Assembly: GCA_030681645.1 (NCBI GenBank)
Contig: JAUXRX010000029.1
Span: 62,001 to 126,000, forward strand
Direction: 5' to 3'
Length of the DNA stretch: 64,000 nucleotides
From: Archangium sp.
GTDB lineage: Bacteria; Myxococcota; Myxococcia; Myxococcales; Myxococcaceae
Below the pieces are notes generated by a model. It saw only the letters and a program-made list of their open reading frames with translations. It was not told the origin of the DNA and ran no database searches. Both the position numbers and the translations under genes were made by a program. Positions 47,444 to 56,941 of the stretch are shown here, in pieces (within the stretch, counting starts at the first letter, position 1; each line of letters starts with the position of its first letter).

Positions 47444-49218
47444 TTGTCGTCGTCCGAGAGCTTACCCGCAGGCGGGGGTTTTGGGGCAGGGGCCGGAGCC
47501 GGAGCGGGATCGTCGTCACCCAGCTTGGAGGCGGGCTTCTTCGCTGCCTCCGCCGCGGCCTTCTTCGCCGCCGCGTCATCGAGCTTCTTCTGCTTCGCGG
47601 CCTCGGCGGCGGCCTTCTTCGCGGCGGCCTCGTCGAGCTTCTTCTGCTTCGCAGCTTCGGCGGCGGCCTTCTTCGCGGCGGCGGCCTCTTCCTTCTTGCG
47701 CGCGGCGTCGCCCAGCTTGGCCAGGCGGGCGGCCTCGGCGTCGGCCTTGGCCTTGGCGGCGGCGTCGAGCTTCGCCTGCTTCTCGGCGGCGATGGCGTCT
47801 GCCTTGGCCTTCTTCGCCGCGGCCTCTGCGTCGGCCTTCGACTTCGCCTCGGCGTCGGCGGCGGCCTGCTTCTCGGCGTCGATCTTCGCCTGGGCTTCTT
47901 CGGCGGCCTTCTTCTTGGCCTCTTCTTCGGCCTTCCTGGCGTTCTCGATCTTCTTGAGCTGGTCCTTCTTTTCGCGCTCCTTGCGCCGCTCTTCCTTCTC
48001 GATGCCCTTGTTCGCGTCCTTCACGTACTGCTCGACGCGGTCGTCCTTGCCGCCCCTCTCCTTGTACTGATTGAAGTAGGTGATGGCGGTCTTGAAGCGC
48101 TCGATGGTGTCGACGCCGGCGATCTCCATGTCGAGGTAGGTGACGCCGAGGTTGAAGCTCACCTCGGACAGGTCGGGGCGGGCCTTCTGCACCAGCTGGT
48201 ACTCGGCGATCGCCTTCGGCGCCTGCTGCAGGCCGCGGTAGGCGTTGCCCAGGTTCAGGTGCGCCACGGTGAACTCGGGGGCGGCGGCGACGGCGGCCTC
48301 CAGTTCCTTCGCGGCGGCCTCGAAGTCGCTGGCGTCGTTGAGCAGGGCGCCGAAGTTGTTCCGCGCCTCGGCGAAGTCGGGCTTGAGCAGCGTCGCCTGG
48401 CGGAACGACTCGAGCGCCTGGGGCCGCTGCTTGAGCTGCAGCAGCACCAGGCCCAGCGCGTTGTGCGTGGCCGCGTCGTTGGCGTCGATGGTGCGCGCGT
48501 TCTCGAGCACGAGGCGCGCCAGCTCGGTCTTCGATTCCTTGAAGTAGACCTGCGCCAACAGCTGCATGGCGCGCACGTTGCGCTCGTCGGCCTTGAGCAC
48601 CTTCTTCGCTTCGGACGCTGCGGGCTCGAGCTTGCCCTGCGCGAGCAGGGTGTAGACGAGGGCGTTGCGGGGGCCGATGGCGGCAGGGTTCTTCGCGATC
48701 GCCGCGCGCAGCTCGGAGTCCATCTGCGGGCACTTGCGCTGCCGGCACTGCAGGCGGGCGAGGTAGTCCCACGCGGTGTCCTGGCCGGGGTCGATGTCGA
48801 GGGCCTTGCGGTAGTTGCGCTCGGCGCCGCTGAAGTCGCCCCGGCGCTCTTCGATCACCCCGAGGTTGGTCCACGCGTAGGCGGCCCTGTCGTTGCGCGA
48901 GAGCACGTCCTTGAAGGCGGCCTCGGCCTGGTCGTTGCTGCCCTTCGCCAGCGCGGCGACGCCTTCCTTGAAGCGGGCCTGGGTCGAGGAGTCGAACGCG
49001 GGCGCGGCGGGCGGAGGCTCGGCCTCCGGCACCTTGCCACCGGTGGCGGGCACGACCTCGGGGTTGGCCGCCGCAGGGGCAGGCGCCGGAGCGCTCACCG
49101 TCTTCGGCGCGTAGGGGACCTCGGGCGTCTCTGCCGCCGGGGCCTCGTCCTTCTTCACCTCGGGCGTGGTGGCGCACGCCGCGAGAAACAGACCGAGGAG
49201 CACTGTCGCGCGCGTCAC
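47440..49218 (-). CDS. GltE-like TPR lipoprotein with Lys/Ala repeat tail
   Basis: The 592-residue protein begins MTRATVLLGLFLAACATTP, a lipoprotein signal (lipobox LAAC). Residues 90-370 contain TPR units (AYAWTNLGVIEERRGDFSGA, ATHNALGLVLLQLKQRPQAL, TVAHLNLGNAYRGLQQAPKA). The C-terminal 190 residues are highly charged: coiled coil with Lys/Ala/Glu repeats, then three copies of an 18-residue unit (AAEAAKQKKLDEAAAKK). It fits GltE, a lipoprotein TPR in the gliding machinery. Gene order supports this. Confidence 0.72.
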   Translation of the reverse strand: MTRATVLLGLFLAACATTPEVKKDEAPAAETPEVPYAPKTVSAPAPAPAAANPEVVPATGGKVPEAEPPPAAPAFDSSTQARFKEGVAALAKGSNDQAEAAFKDVLSRNDRAAYAWTNLGVIEERRGDFSGAERNYRKALDIDPGQDTAWDYLARLQCRQRKCPQMDSELRAAIAKNPAAIGPRNALVYTLLAQGKLEPAASEAKKVLKADERNVRAMQLLAQVYFKESKTELARLVLENARTIDANDAATHNALGLVLLQLKQRPQALESFRQATLLKPDFAEARNNFGALLNDASDFEAAAKELEAAVAAAPEFTVAHLNLGNAYRGLQQAPKAIAEYQLVQKARPDLSEVSFNLGVTYLDMEIAGVDTIERFKTAITYFNQYKERGGKDDRVEQYVKDANKGIEKEERRKEREKKDQLKKIENARKAEEEAKKKAAEEAQAKIDAEKQAAADAEAKSKADAEAAAKKAKADAIAAEKQAKLDAAAKAKADAEAARLAKLGDAARKKEEAAAAKKAAAEAAKQKKLDEAAAKKAAAEAAKQKKLDDAAAKKAAAEAAKKPASKLGDDDPAPAPAPAPKPPPAGKLSDDDK

Positions 49219-52200
49219 TTGTCACCCTCGCCGAGCTTCTGCGGTGCCGCGATGGCGGGCTCGTTGCCGGTCACACTGCCGACCACGCCGTCGGGGTAGA
49301 CGAGCTCCTGGGAGACCAGCGACTTGGGCTCCTTGAGCATCGGGTATTCCTTGGGGCGGAAGCGGTTGAGCGACTCGAGGGTCTTCTTCGTCCACTCGTT
49401 GCTCACCCGGTACTTCTTCGCCTCGGCCCAGGCGGCCGAATAGACCTCGACGGCCTTGTCCTCGAGGGCGACGGTCTGCGTCGACAGCCCGTCCTGGTAG
49501 ATGACGACGGCTTCCTCGCCCGCGCGCTTGACCTCGGGGGGCACCGGCGTCTCGAGGATGGTCTGGGCGAAGCGCTCGAGGGTGTGCCCCTTGCGGTAGA
49601 AGGCCGCCAGCGTCCACTCCACGCGCTTGTACTTCATCACCTGGTCGTAGGCCTCGGCGACCTTCTTCACCCCCGCCTTCTTCGCCAGGAAGCTCTTCTC
49701 GAGGGCCTTGCCCGCGCCGCCGATCTTGATCTTGTCGAACTCGGCGAAGACGTACTCGGCCAGCTCGAAGCGGGAATACGCCGCGGCTTCCGCGGCGACG
49801 GGAGACGTCTCGGTCTTCAGGTTGCGGCGATCGAACTCGTCGGCCGCGCCGGCGTAGGCCTTCTTCGCGGCGGTGTCGTTCTTCTGCTTCTTGAAGGCGT
49901 CGCCGATGCGCTTCTTCGCGTCGATCACCAGCTCGACCTGCGCGGCATTGCTCGAGAACTTCTGCACGAACTCACTGAGCGCGGCGATCTCCTTGGTGCC
50001 ATCTCCCTGCTTGGCGTAGATGAGCGCGGCGCGGAACTGGTTCTTCGGGGCGTCTTCGCTCTTGGGGTAGATGTCGGCGTAGCGCAGGTAGGCCGCGGCC
50101 GCTTCGTTGTAGCGCTGGAGCGCTTCCAACATGCGGGCGGTGTTGGCGAGCGCGTTCTCGCGGTCCTTCGAGGCGGGGTAGTCCTTCACCAGCTTCTGGT
50201 ACTTCTCGATGGCCTTGTCGAAGTCGTAGGACTTCTCGGCGTTGAGCGCGACCCGGAACAGGGCGGCGTCGGCCAGCTTCGAGTTCGGGTACTCGCTGAA
50301 CACCCGCTCGTAGAGCTTCTGCGCGGAGTCGAAGCGCTGCACGCTCTCGTAACAGACGGCCGCGTTGTTCAGCGCCTTGTCGGCGAACTCGTGCTTCGGC
50401 TCGGCGGCGACGAGCTCGATGTACTTCTTGGCGGCGTCGTCGAACTGGCCCTTGGCCATCAGCTCTTCGGCGCGCTTGAACTTGCCGCCGAGCTCGAACT
50501 TGGTGAGCTCCTTGTAGAGATCCGACTTGGGATCGATGACGTCCTTGTTCTCGCGCAGGCGCTTCGAGACGTCCTCGACGCACTGCCAGCACTTGTCGAT
50601 GAGGTGGCTCTCGATGATCAGGTTGGTGGCGAACTTGGCCACCTCGGCCTTCGGGTACAGGGTGATGATGCTCTCGAAGCGCTTGCGCGCCTCCTCGAGC
50701 TGGTTGTGCGTGTAGAAGAGCTCGGCCGCCCGGTAGGCGATGGCCGGTGACTTCTCGTCGCCGGGCTTGGCGCGCAGCAGGTACTTGTCGGACGCATCGA
50801 CGAGGGACTTCTCGAGCGGGCTGAGCTCGATGGCCACCACCTTGTCGCCCTCGGCCCGATCGGTCGACTTGAGCACCGGGTACTGCTTCGCCGCGCCGCT
50901 CTTCACCTCGAGGTCGAGCTGCTTCTGGTTGCTGAGCACCGCGGAATAGGCGGAGTCGAGCTGGTACTTCACGTCCTGGCTCGAGTCGCGCACGTTGGCG
51001 TAGCGCTTGGCGGCGGCCGCGAACTGGAACGAGTTGTAGAGGCAGTCCGCCAGGTAGAACTCCATCTCGTAGGCGTTCTTCGAGCGGGGGAAGCGCTGCA
51101 GGTAGCCGTCGTACGCCTTGGCCGCGGTCTCGAAGGCCGACTTGGCGAGGTCGAACTTGCCCTCCTGCTTGTAAACGAGGGCCTGCTGGTGGTGGTAGAT
51201 CGCCGTCGAGTACAGGCTCTTCTCGGCCAGCTCGCCGGCGGCCTGCACCACCTCGGGATCACGTTTCCACTTCTCGTGCCACGGCGTGCCGGCCACGAAC
51301 ATGTTGGCCAGCTTGGACGACTCGGCGAACGCTTCCTCGAGGCGGCGATCGCGCTCGTAGGCCTGCACGATGCGCTGCTGGATCTTCGGGGCGTCCTTGG
51401 TGAGCGGGTCCTTCTGCAGCACCAGCCGGTAGGCCTCGATCGCCTCGGGGTGCTTGGTCTGATCGAAGTACACGTCGGCCATGCGCCGGTAGACCTCGCC
51501 CTCGTAGCGCCGCCCGCCCAGCTTCGCGAACGTCTCCTGGGCCTTGGCCAGCGAGCCCCACTTCTCGTCGACGAAGCTGATGGCGGTGTACTGCAGCGCC
51601 TCGTTGCGCAGATCGCCGCCGACCTCTTCTTCGCCCTTCTTCTTGGCGTCGGCCTCGTAGAAGTCGACCAGCAGCAGGAACCGGCCGACGGCGTCGTCGA
51701 AGCGGTCCATGCGGTAATAGACCCAGCCCAGCTTGTAGAGGGCCTTGTCGTAGAGCGGGTGCTTGGCGTCGGCGACGGCGTGCTCGTAGGCCTCGGCCGC
51801 GCGGGTGAGCGCGTCGGGCACGTCGTACGCGTCGAAGTAGTACTCGCCGATGCGCACCCACGCCTCGGTGGTGAAGCGCGACTTCGGGTAGCGGGCGATC
51901 AGCTGCTCGTACGAGCCGCGGGCCTTCTCGAAGTCTTCCTGCTTTTCCTGGCAGTAGCCCAGCAGGTACCAGCTCGCGTCGTTGAGCTTGTAGGTGGGGA
52001 AGTCGGTGAGCAGCCGGGTGTAGAGCGCGATCGACTTGCTGAAGTCGATCTTCGGCTCGGGCGGCGGGGTGATGTTCTTCTCGGGGTCGAGCTTCTTGAG
52101 CGCCTCTTCGTAGTCGCGCATGGCGATCGACTGATCGTCGCTGCTGCGCTCGTAATAGAGCTCGGCCAGGCGGAACATCACGTCGGGCGTGTAGCGGGGG

Positions 52201-52655
52201 TCGTTGGGGTAGCGGGTGAGGAACTCCTCGAAGGCGGCGATGGCGTCGAGGCGCTCGCGGCGCTCGAGCACCTCGAGATCGCGGATGGCCTTCTCGTAGC
52301 TGTTGGCCAGGGTGTTCCGCTTCTCCTCGTACTTCTTCTCGACCAGCAGCTGCACCTCGCGCTTGAACTCGCGCGACTCGGCGTCGTACAGCTCGAGGGC
52401 GCGGGTCAGCTCTTCGAGCTGGGCCTTCTGCTCGGGCGTCGAGCCCATGCCCTCGAAGAAGCGCGACTTCGGCTTGGGGGCAGGGGCGACGTCGTTCTTG
52501 CCCGTCGTCTCGCCGCCGGCCGAGACCTGGGGCATGCCCGGGAAGCCGGCATCGGGCACGGCGATGCCCGCATCGGCCACGGGCTTCTTCGCGGCTTTGC
52601 CCTGCGCGAAGGCCGGAGCGACGAACAGCAAGCTGAGGAGGAGTCCCGTGCGCAT
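49215..52655 (-). CDS. GltD/AgmU-like large periplasmic TPR protein
   Basis: The 1146-residue protein has a signal peptide (MRTGLLLSLLFVAPAFAQGK), then a disordered linker and many TPR units from about residue 150 to 1000 (ATFAKLGGRRYEGEVYRRMA, EAIEAYRLVLQKDPLTKDAP, FAAAAKRYANVRDSSQDVKY, AAVCYESVQRFDSAQKLYER). Its size and repeat content match AgmU (GltD), which spans the periplasm of gliding myxobacteria. ATG overlaps by 4 bases with the GltE-like gene. No enzymatic site is present. Confidence 0.75.
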   Translation of the reverse strand: MRTGLLLSLLFVAPAFAQGKAAKKPVADAGIAVPDAGFPGMPQVSAGGETTGKNDVAPAPKPKSRFFEGMGSTPEQKAQLEELTRALELYDAESREFKREVQLLVEKKYEEKRNTLANSYEKAIRDLEVLERRERLDAIAAFEEFLTRYPNDPRYTPDVMFRLAELYYERSSDDQSIAMRDYEEALKKLDPEKNITPPPEPKIDFSKSIALYTRLLTDFPTYKLNDASWYLLGYCQEKQEDFEKARGSYEQLIARYPKSRFTTEAWVRIGEYYFDAYDVPDALTRAAEAYEHAVADAKHPLYDKALYKLGWVYYRMDRFDDAVGRFLLLVDFYEADAKKKGEEEVGGDLRNEALQYTAISFVDEKWGSLAKAQETFAKLGGRRYEGEVYRRMADVYFDQTKHPEAIEAYRLVLQKDPLTKDAPKIQQRIVQAYERDRRLEEAFAESSKLANMFVAGTPWHEKWKRDPEVVQAAGELAEKSLYSTAIYHHQQALVYKQEGKFDLAKSAFETAAKAYDGYLQRFPRSKNAYEMEFYLADCLYNSFQFAAAAKRYANVRDSSQDVKYQLDSAYSAVLSNQKQLDLEVKSGAAKQYPVLKSTDRAEGDKVVAIELSPLEKSLVDASDKYLLRAKPGDEKSPAIAYRAAELFYTHNQLEEARKRFESIITLYPKAEVAKFATNLIIESHLIDKCWQCVEDVSKRLRENKDVIDPKSDLYKELTKFELGGKFKRAEELMAKGQFDDAAKKYIELVAAEPKHEFADKALNNAAVCYESVQRFDSAQKLYERVFSEYPNSKLADAALFRVALNAEKSYDFDKAIEKYQKLVKDYPASKDRENALANTARMLEALQRYNEAAAAYLRYADIYPKSEDAPKNQFRAALIYAKQGDGTKEIAALSEFVQKFSSNAAQVELVIDAKKRIGDAFKKQKNDTAAKKAYAGAADEFDRRNLKTETSPVAAEAAAYSRFELAEYVFAEFDKIKIGGAGKALEKSFLAKKAGVKKVAEAYDQVMKYKRVEWTLAAFYRKGHTLERFAQTILETPVPPEVKRAGEEAVVIYQDGLSTQTVALEDKAVEVYSAAWAEAKKYRVSNEWTKKTLESLNRFRPKEYPMLKEPKSLVSQELVYPDGVVGSVTGNEPAIAAPQKLGEGDK

Positions 52656-52657
52656 GG

Positions 52658-55003
52658 TCAGTCGACGTCCTTGAGCACTTCCTTGAACTCGTCATCCAGC
52701 TGTTTCAGTTCCCGGTCCTTCTGGGAAGCGAGCTTCTGGATCGAGCTGGTCTTGTCCTGCTTGCGCTGGAAGGACACGTCGACCACGCCGACGTCGGCCT
52801 TGAGCACGAGATCGTAGAAGCTCTGGCGCACCCGCTTGAAGCTGTCGAAGGCGATGCGGCCCACCAGGTTGCGGGTCTCGCCGGTCACCGCCGCGGTCTC
52901 GGTGCGGTAGCCCTCGATGAGGTGCTGCTCGAGCAACACCTGCTCGCGCAGCTTCTGGGCCTTCTGGGCCACGCGCTCTCGCACGATGCCCTTGCTGCGC
53001 ACCACGCGCTCGCGCACCGCGTTGGTGTCGGCACGCACCACGTCGGCACGCAGCAGCACCTTCTGCCCGTCGGCCGAGAGGCCCTGGCGGGCCTGGGCGA
53101 GCAGAATGCGTTCCTGCTCGAGCAGCTGCGCGTATTCCTGCTTGAGCAGGCCCTCGCCGCCGACCGCCTTGTCCGCGTTGTTCCGCTCGGACAGCAGCTG
53201 CGAGCGGAGCTCGTCGAGCTGGGTCTGCATGCCGTCGAGGGCGCGCTGCTCGAGCGTCACCTTCTCGAGGAAGGCCTTCTCGTCTTCGACCTTGTCCTTG
53301 CGCTGGACCTTGGTGTCGTCGACGTACTTGCGGATGGCGGTCAGCTGCGCCTGCTGCGCCTGGATGTCGATGCCCAGCTGGAAGGCGGTCTTGTCGAGCG
53401 CGTCGATCGCCGCCTGAATGCGGTCCTTGCGGGCGCGCACCTGCTCGCTGGTGGTGGGGAGGGTCTCGATGCGCTTCTTGAGCTCGATCTGCTTCTGCTT
53501 GAGCTCGCCCAGCTGGCGCCGCTGTTCCTCGTTCATCAGGTCGTCGACGAGGAACTCCTCGATGCGGGTGAGGCTGGCCTCGGCGCGGGTGAGCGCGGTG
53601 TCGACGGCGTCGGCGCGGGTGTAGCCTTCCTGCAGCACCGGGAAGCTCTCGACGCCCCGCTCGTCCAGCGAGCGCAAGATGCGGTCGGCGATGGCGCCCG
53701 ATTCTTCGATGCCCTTGCGGCTGGCGTCGAGCGCCGAGGTGATCTCGACGGCCTCGGCCACTTCCTGCCGGGTGCTCGCCCACTTGAGGGCCACGGGCGG
53801 GAGCAGGCGGGTGACGTCGAGGGTCTTCTCGTTGCGGGCCAGCAGCTCGTCGAAGTACTGCACGGGATCTTTGTTGACGGTCAGCAGCGCATCGATCTCG
53901 TCGCGCACGGGCGAGTAGGTGTTGATCACCTGGTTGTAGGTGTCGATGGCGTCGTCGTACTTCTGCAGCTTCTGCAGCAGGGTGCCCTGGAGGATCTTCG
54001 CCTCGGGCGCGAGCACCGAGTCTTCGGCGACCAGCAGCAGCACCTCGGTGGCGTTCTTGGCGCGCTCGAGCTCGCCCTTGCGCACGTAGCTCCAGGCGAT
54101 CTCGTAGAGCGAGTCGGGGAAGCTGTCTGACTGCTGGCCGATGCGCGCGTAGCGATCGATGGCGTCGTCGTACTTGCCCACCTCGAAGTACACCCGGCCC
54201 ATGGACAGGTCGGCGAGCTCCTTGACCGCCCGTTCCTTGTCGTCGCGGGCCTCGGCCTGGGTCACGCTCAGGAACTGCGCCAGCGCCTGGTCCCACTGCT
54301 TGAGGCGCACGTAGCCGACCCCGATGAAATAGGACGACTGCACGTGAAAGGGGCCGGTCTGGTCGCCCGCCAGGGTCTGGAAGATGGCGCGGCTGCGCGC
54401 GATGCGCTCTTCGACGGGCAGGTCCTGCCGGCGGAACATCCACTTCGCGTAGACGTAGGTGAGCTCAGGGGGCAGGGCGCCGCCCGACAGGCCGCGCGCC
54501 TGGTTGATGTACTCGTCGATGCCGGTGAACTCGTTGAGGCGGCCGGCGATCTCGAGGTAGCGCGCGAGCGCTTCCTTGTAGTGGCTCTTTCGCAGCGCCA
54601 GCAGCTGGCGCAGGTAGAGCCGCGACCCCAGGTAGTTCTTCTGCGCGTACAGCGAGTCGGCCAGGTAGAAGAGCGCGTCGGGGTAGCGGGGGCTCTTCTG
54701 GAAGTCCTTGTTGGCGACCAGGTCGTAGAAGAGCACCGAGGCCGTGGCGTAGTCGTTGAGCAGGTACTGGATCTCGCCGTCGGAGAAGCGCTGCAGCCGG
54801 GCCGCCTCGTCTGACGTCTCTTCGCGCAGCGTGTACTGCTTCTCGACCAGCTCGATGTTGTTGCGGGCCACCTCGACGCTGCGGGCGACCTCTTCGACCT
54901 GCGCCTGGAGCTCCGCCGAAGACACCTTTCCCCGCTGGGCCTGCGCTGCCCCCGCAGCACACAGCACCACGCACAACACGGTGGCGTTCGTTCGGCGGAT
55001 CAT
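52658..55003 (-). CDS. GltC-like periplasmic TPR/coiled-coil protein
   Basis: The 781-residue protein starts MIRRTNATVLCVVLCAAGAA with a signal peptide (cut near AQAQ). Residues 70-360 have TPR-like helices (YPDALFYLADSLYAQKNYLG, KQWDQALAQFLSVTQAEARD, YDDAIDTYNQVINTY). Residues 430-740 are a long coiled coil (EEQRRQLGELKQKQIELKKR, EKVTLEQRALDGMQTQLDEL). By place next to the GltD-like gene and by type it resembles GltC. It ends in a Lys/Glu/Asp-rich tail. The assignment is by context. Confidence 0.65.
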   Translation of the reverse strand: MIRRTNATVLCVVLCAAGAAQAQRGKVSSAELQAQVEEVARSVEVARNNIELVEKQYTLREETSDEAARLQRFSDGEIQYLLNDYATASVLFYDLVANKDFQKSPRYPDALFYLADSLYAQKNYLGSRLYLRQLLALRKSHYKEALARYLEIAGRLNEFTGIDEYINQARGLSGGALPPELTYVYAKWMFRRQDLPVEERIARSRAIFQTLAGDQTGPFHVQSSYFIGVGYVRLKQWDQALAQFLSVTQAEARDDKERAVKELADLSMGRVYFEVGKYDDAIDRYARIGQQSDSFPDSLYEIAWSYVRKGELERAKNATEVLLLVAEDSVLAPEAKILQGTLLQKLQKYDDAIDTYNQVINTYSPVRDEIDALLTVNKDPVQYFDELLARNEKTLDVTRLLPPVALKWASTRQEVAEAVEITSALDASRKGIEESGAIADRILRSLDERGVESFPVLQEGYTRADAVDTALTRAEASLTRIEEFLVDDLMNEEQRRQLGELKQKQIELKKRIETLPTTSEQVRARKDRIQAAIDALDKTAFQLGIDIQAQQAQLTAIRKYVDDTKVQRKDKVEDEKAFLEKVTLEQRALDGMQTQLDELRSQLLSERNNADKAVGGEGLLKQEYAQLLEQERILLAQARQGLSADGQKVLLRADVVRADTNAVRERVVRSKGIVRERVAQKAQKLREQVLLEQHLIEGYRTETAAVTGETRNLVGRIAFDSFKRVRQSFYDLVLKADVGVVDVSFQRKQDKTSSIQKLASQKDRELKQLDDEFKEVLKDVD

Positions 55004-55013
55004 GACGACTTCG

Positions 55014-55703
55014 TCACTTGGTCTCGGTCGCGGGGGGAGTGCCGGCCGGGTCTCCGCCCTGTTTGGTGGCCTGGTCCTTCGTCGACGAGATGTCGTAGCG
55101 GATGGCGGGCTTGTCCTTGATGTCTGACGTGATCCCGCCCTTTTCGAAACCCACCACCTTCACCGTCGTCGCCTTGCCGGCCTCAGCATTGAACGTCTGG
55201 TTCGACTGCAGCTTGAACTTGTACCCCTCGAGGTAACTGAAGATGCCGTACCCGTGGCCACGGTAGACCATGCGAACGGCGATCTGGTGATTGCCCGGCA
55301 CGATGCGGCCGTTGAAGATCTCGAATTCCTCGCGCTTGTCGAGATCGCCGGCCGCGTCGACCTTGGTGAAGATCGGCGCGCCGTCGAGCGCGTAGGCCAC
55401 CGACTCGAGGATGAACTGCGAGCCCATCTCGTTGCGGTGGAAGATGACGGCGCGCGCGCCGCTGGAAAGATCGCCGCCGAGCACGGTCTCCTGCAGCAGC
55501 AGCAGGCGGGCCTTGGTGCGGAAGATCTTTTCCTTCAGGTCGACGACCTGCTCCTCGAGCGTCTTGACCCGGGTGGTGAAGGCCTCGTCGGCCGTGAGCG
55601 CGTTCGGCTCGCTCGCCACCGGCGCCGGCGCCGGAGTGCCGCCGTCCTGGGCCCGTGCCGCGGCCGCGCTGATCAACAACACCACCACCCCCCACCGGTT
55701 CAT
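55014..55703 (-). CDS. Periplasmic protein of the Glt-like cluster, unknown
   Basis: The 229-residue protein has a signal peptide (MNRWGVVVLLISAAAARAQD), a short coiled coil (TRVKTLEEQVVDLKEKIFRT) and a beta-rich C-terminal domain (GSQFILESVAYALDGAPIFT, GRIVPGNHQIAVRMVYRGHG, YKFKLQSNQTFNAEAGKATT). It ends disordered. It lies directly after mglA on the minus strand and before the GltC-like gene, separated by 10 bases. Possibly an outer-membrane-facing adaptor in the motility or envelope complex; not named. Confidence 0.6.
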   Translation of the reverse strand: MNRWGVVVLLISAAAARAQDGGTPAPAPVASEPNALTADEAFTTRVKTLEEQVVDLKEKIFRTKARLLLLQETVLGGDLSSGARAVIFHRNEMGSQFILESVAYALDGAPIFTKVDAAGDLDKREEFEIFNGRIVPGNHQIAVRMVYRGHGYGIFSYLEGYKFKLQSNQTFNAEAGKATTVKVVGFEKGGITSDIKDKPAIRYDISSTKDQATKQGGDPAGTPPATETK

Positions 55704-55704
55704 C

Positions 55705-56295
55705 TCACTGACCGCCCTTCTTGAGCTCAGTCAGCACCAGCTTGGCGACGTCTTTGAGGGTGTCGAACACGCCCACGCCGGTGGGCGCGACGGCCTGCCG
55801 CTCGGTGACGTTGCGCGGGTTGAGCACCTTGCGCAGCTCTTCCACCGGCACGGCGTTGGGCAGGTCGCGCTTGTTGTACTGCATCACGAAGGGGACCTTG
55901 TCGAGGTCGTAGCCCTGTTCCTTCAGGTTGATGCGCAGGTTGTCGAGCGACTCGATGTTCGCTTCCATGCGCTCGACCTGGCTGTCGGCGACGAAGACGA
56001 CCCCGTCGACCCCCTTGAGGATCAGCTTGCGGCTGGCGTCGTAGAAGACCTGGCCGGGCACGGTGTAGAGGTGGAAGCGCGTCTTGAAGCCGCGGATCTC
56101 ACCGAGCGAGAGCGGGAGGAAGTCGAAGAAGAGCGTGCGATCGGTCTCGGTGGAGAGCGAGATCAGCTTGCCCTTCGTCTCGGGGTTGGTCTTGTTGTAG
56201 ATGTACTGCAGGTTCGTCGTCTTCCCGCACAGACCGGGACCGTAGTAGACGATCTTGCAGTTGATCTCGCGGCTTGAGTAGTTGATGAAGGACAT
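55705..56295 (-). CDS. mglA: MglA, Ras-like polarity GTPase
   Basis: The 196-residue protein contains KIVYYGPGLCGKTTNLQYIY (P-loop GxxxxGKTT), SLSTETDRTLFFDFLPL, FHLYTVPGQVFYDASRKLIL (the G3-type region, TVPGQ), and QYNKRDLPNAVPVEELRKVL (NKRD). It matches my memory of M. xanthus MglA very closely. MglA-GTP marks the leading pole and recruits motility machines; MglB is its GAP partner. mglB ends 15 bases upstream, as in the classic mglBA operon. Its neighbours are Glt-like genes, so polarity and machine genes are together here. Confidence 0.96.
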   Translation of the reverse strand: MSFINYSSREINCKIVYYGPGLCGKTTNLQYIYNKTNPETKGKLISLSTETDRTLFFDFLPLSLGEIRGFKTRFHLYTVPGQVFYDASRKLILKGVDGVVFVADSQVERMEANIESLDNLRINLKEQGYDLDKVPFVMQYNKRDLPNAVPVEELRKVLNPRNVTERQAVAPTGVGVFDTLKDVAKLVLTELKKGGQ

Positions 56296-56309
56296 GGTCG
56301 CGCGCTGCC

Positions 56310-56789
56310 TTACTCGCTGAAGAGGTTATCGATGTCGGCGTCGGAGATCTCGGCGAACGGCGAGCCGGCTCCCGGGACCGCGGCACGTGCTGCAAGAGCG
56401 GCGAAGACCTTCTCCAGCTCGTCCGAGGCCTTCTTGATGCGCAAGCGCACCAGGCCCAACGACGTGCGGTTGTCGAAGATCACCACGAGCACGACCCGCC
56501 CGCCCACCAGGGTCATGTAGAGCGAGTCTCTGGCTCCTTCGTGGAACTGGTTGGGGAACTCGTTCTCGCCGATCAACTTCGCCAGCCCGCCCATCGCCGC
56601 CACGTTGCCGGCAGTAAGGGAGGCCAACGACGTCGTGTCGATGTTGTGCGTCTGGCCAGCCGCAGAGATGAGCTGACCGTTTTTATCGACGAGGAAGACC
56701 ACCTTCGCGTTTGCGTCCTTCGTGAGTCGGTCGCACACCGCGTTAATCCGGTGGAACTCCTCTTCGTACATCACCAGCTGCGTGGCCAT
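56310..56789 (-). CDS. mglB: MglB, roadblock-domain MglA GAP
   Basis: The 159-residue protein contains the roadblock/LC7 fold: INAVCDRLTKDANAKVVFLVDKNG, TTSLASLTAGNVAAMGGLAK, DSLYMTLVGGRVVLVVIFDN and TSLGLVRLRIKKASDELEKV. The C-terminus (SPFAEISDADIDNLFSE) matches the M. xanthus MglB end. It is the GTPase-activating protein for MglA and localises to the lagging pole. It starts the minus-strand operon (ATG 56789 with AGGAG at about -14), facing a divergent plus-strand gene 152 bases away. Confidence 0.95.
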   Translation of the reverse strand: MATQLVMYEEEFHRINAVCDRLTKDANAKVVFLVDKNGQLISAAGQTHNIDTTSLASLTAGNVAAMGGLAKLIGENEFPNQFHEGARDSLYMTLVGGRVVLVVIFDNRTSLGLVRLRIKKASDELEKVFAALAARAAVPGAGSPFAEISDADIDNLFSE

Positions 56790-56941
56790 GAGGTGGAGGC
56801 GCTCCTGTCAAACGGTTGCGGGGTCCTAGCAGACGGTACACGGTTGTGCACGCTTTCGAGACCAGAAAACACCGTGGTGTCGGGGGGCTGGCGTTCACGC
56901 CACCTGGTGTGAGCAGGTGGCACCGACCGGTCATTTCTTCT

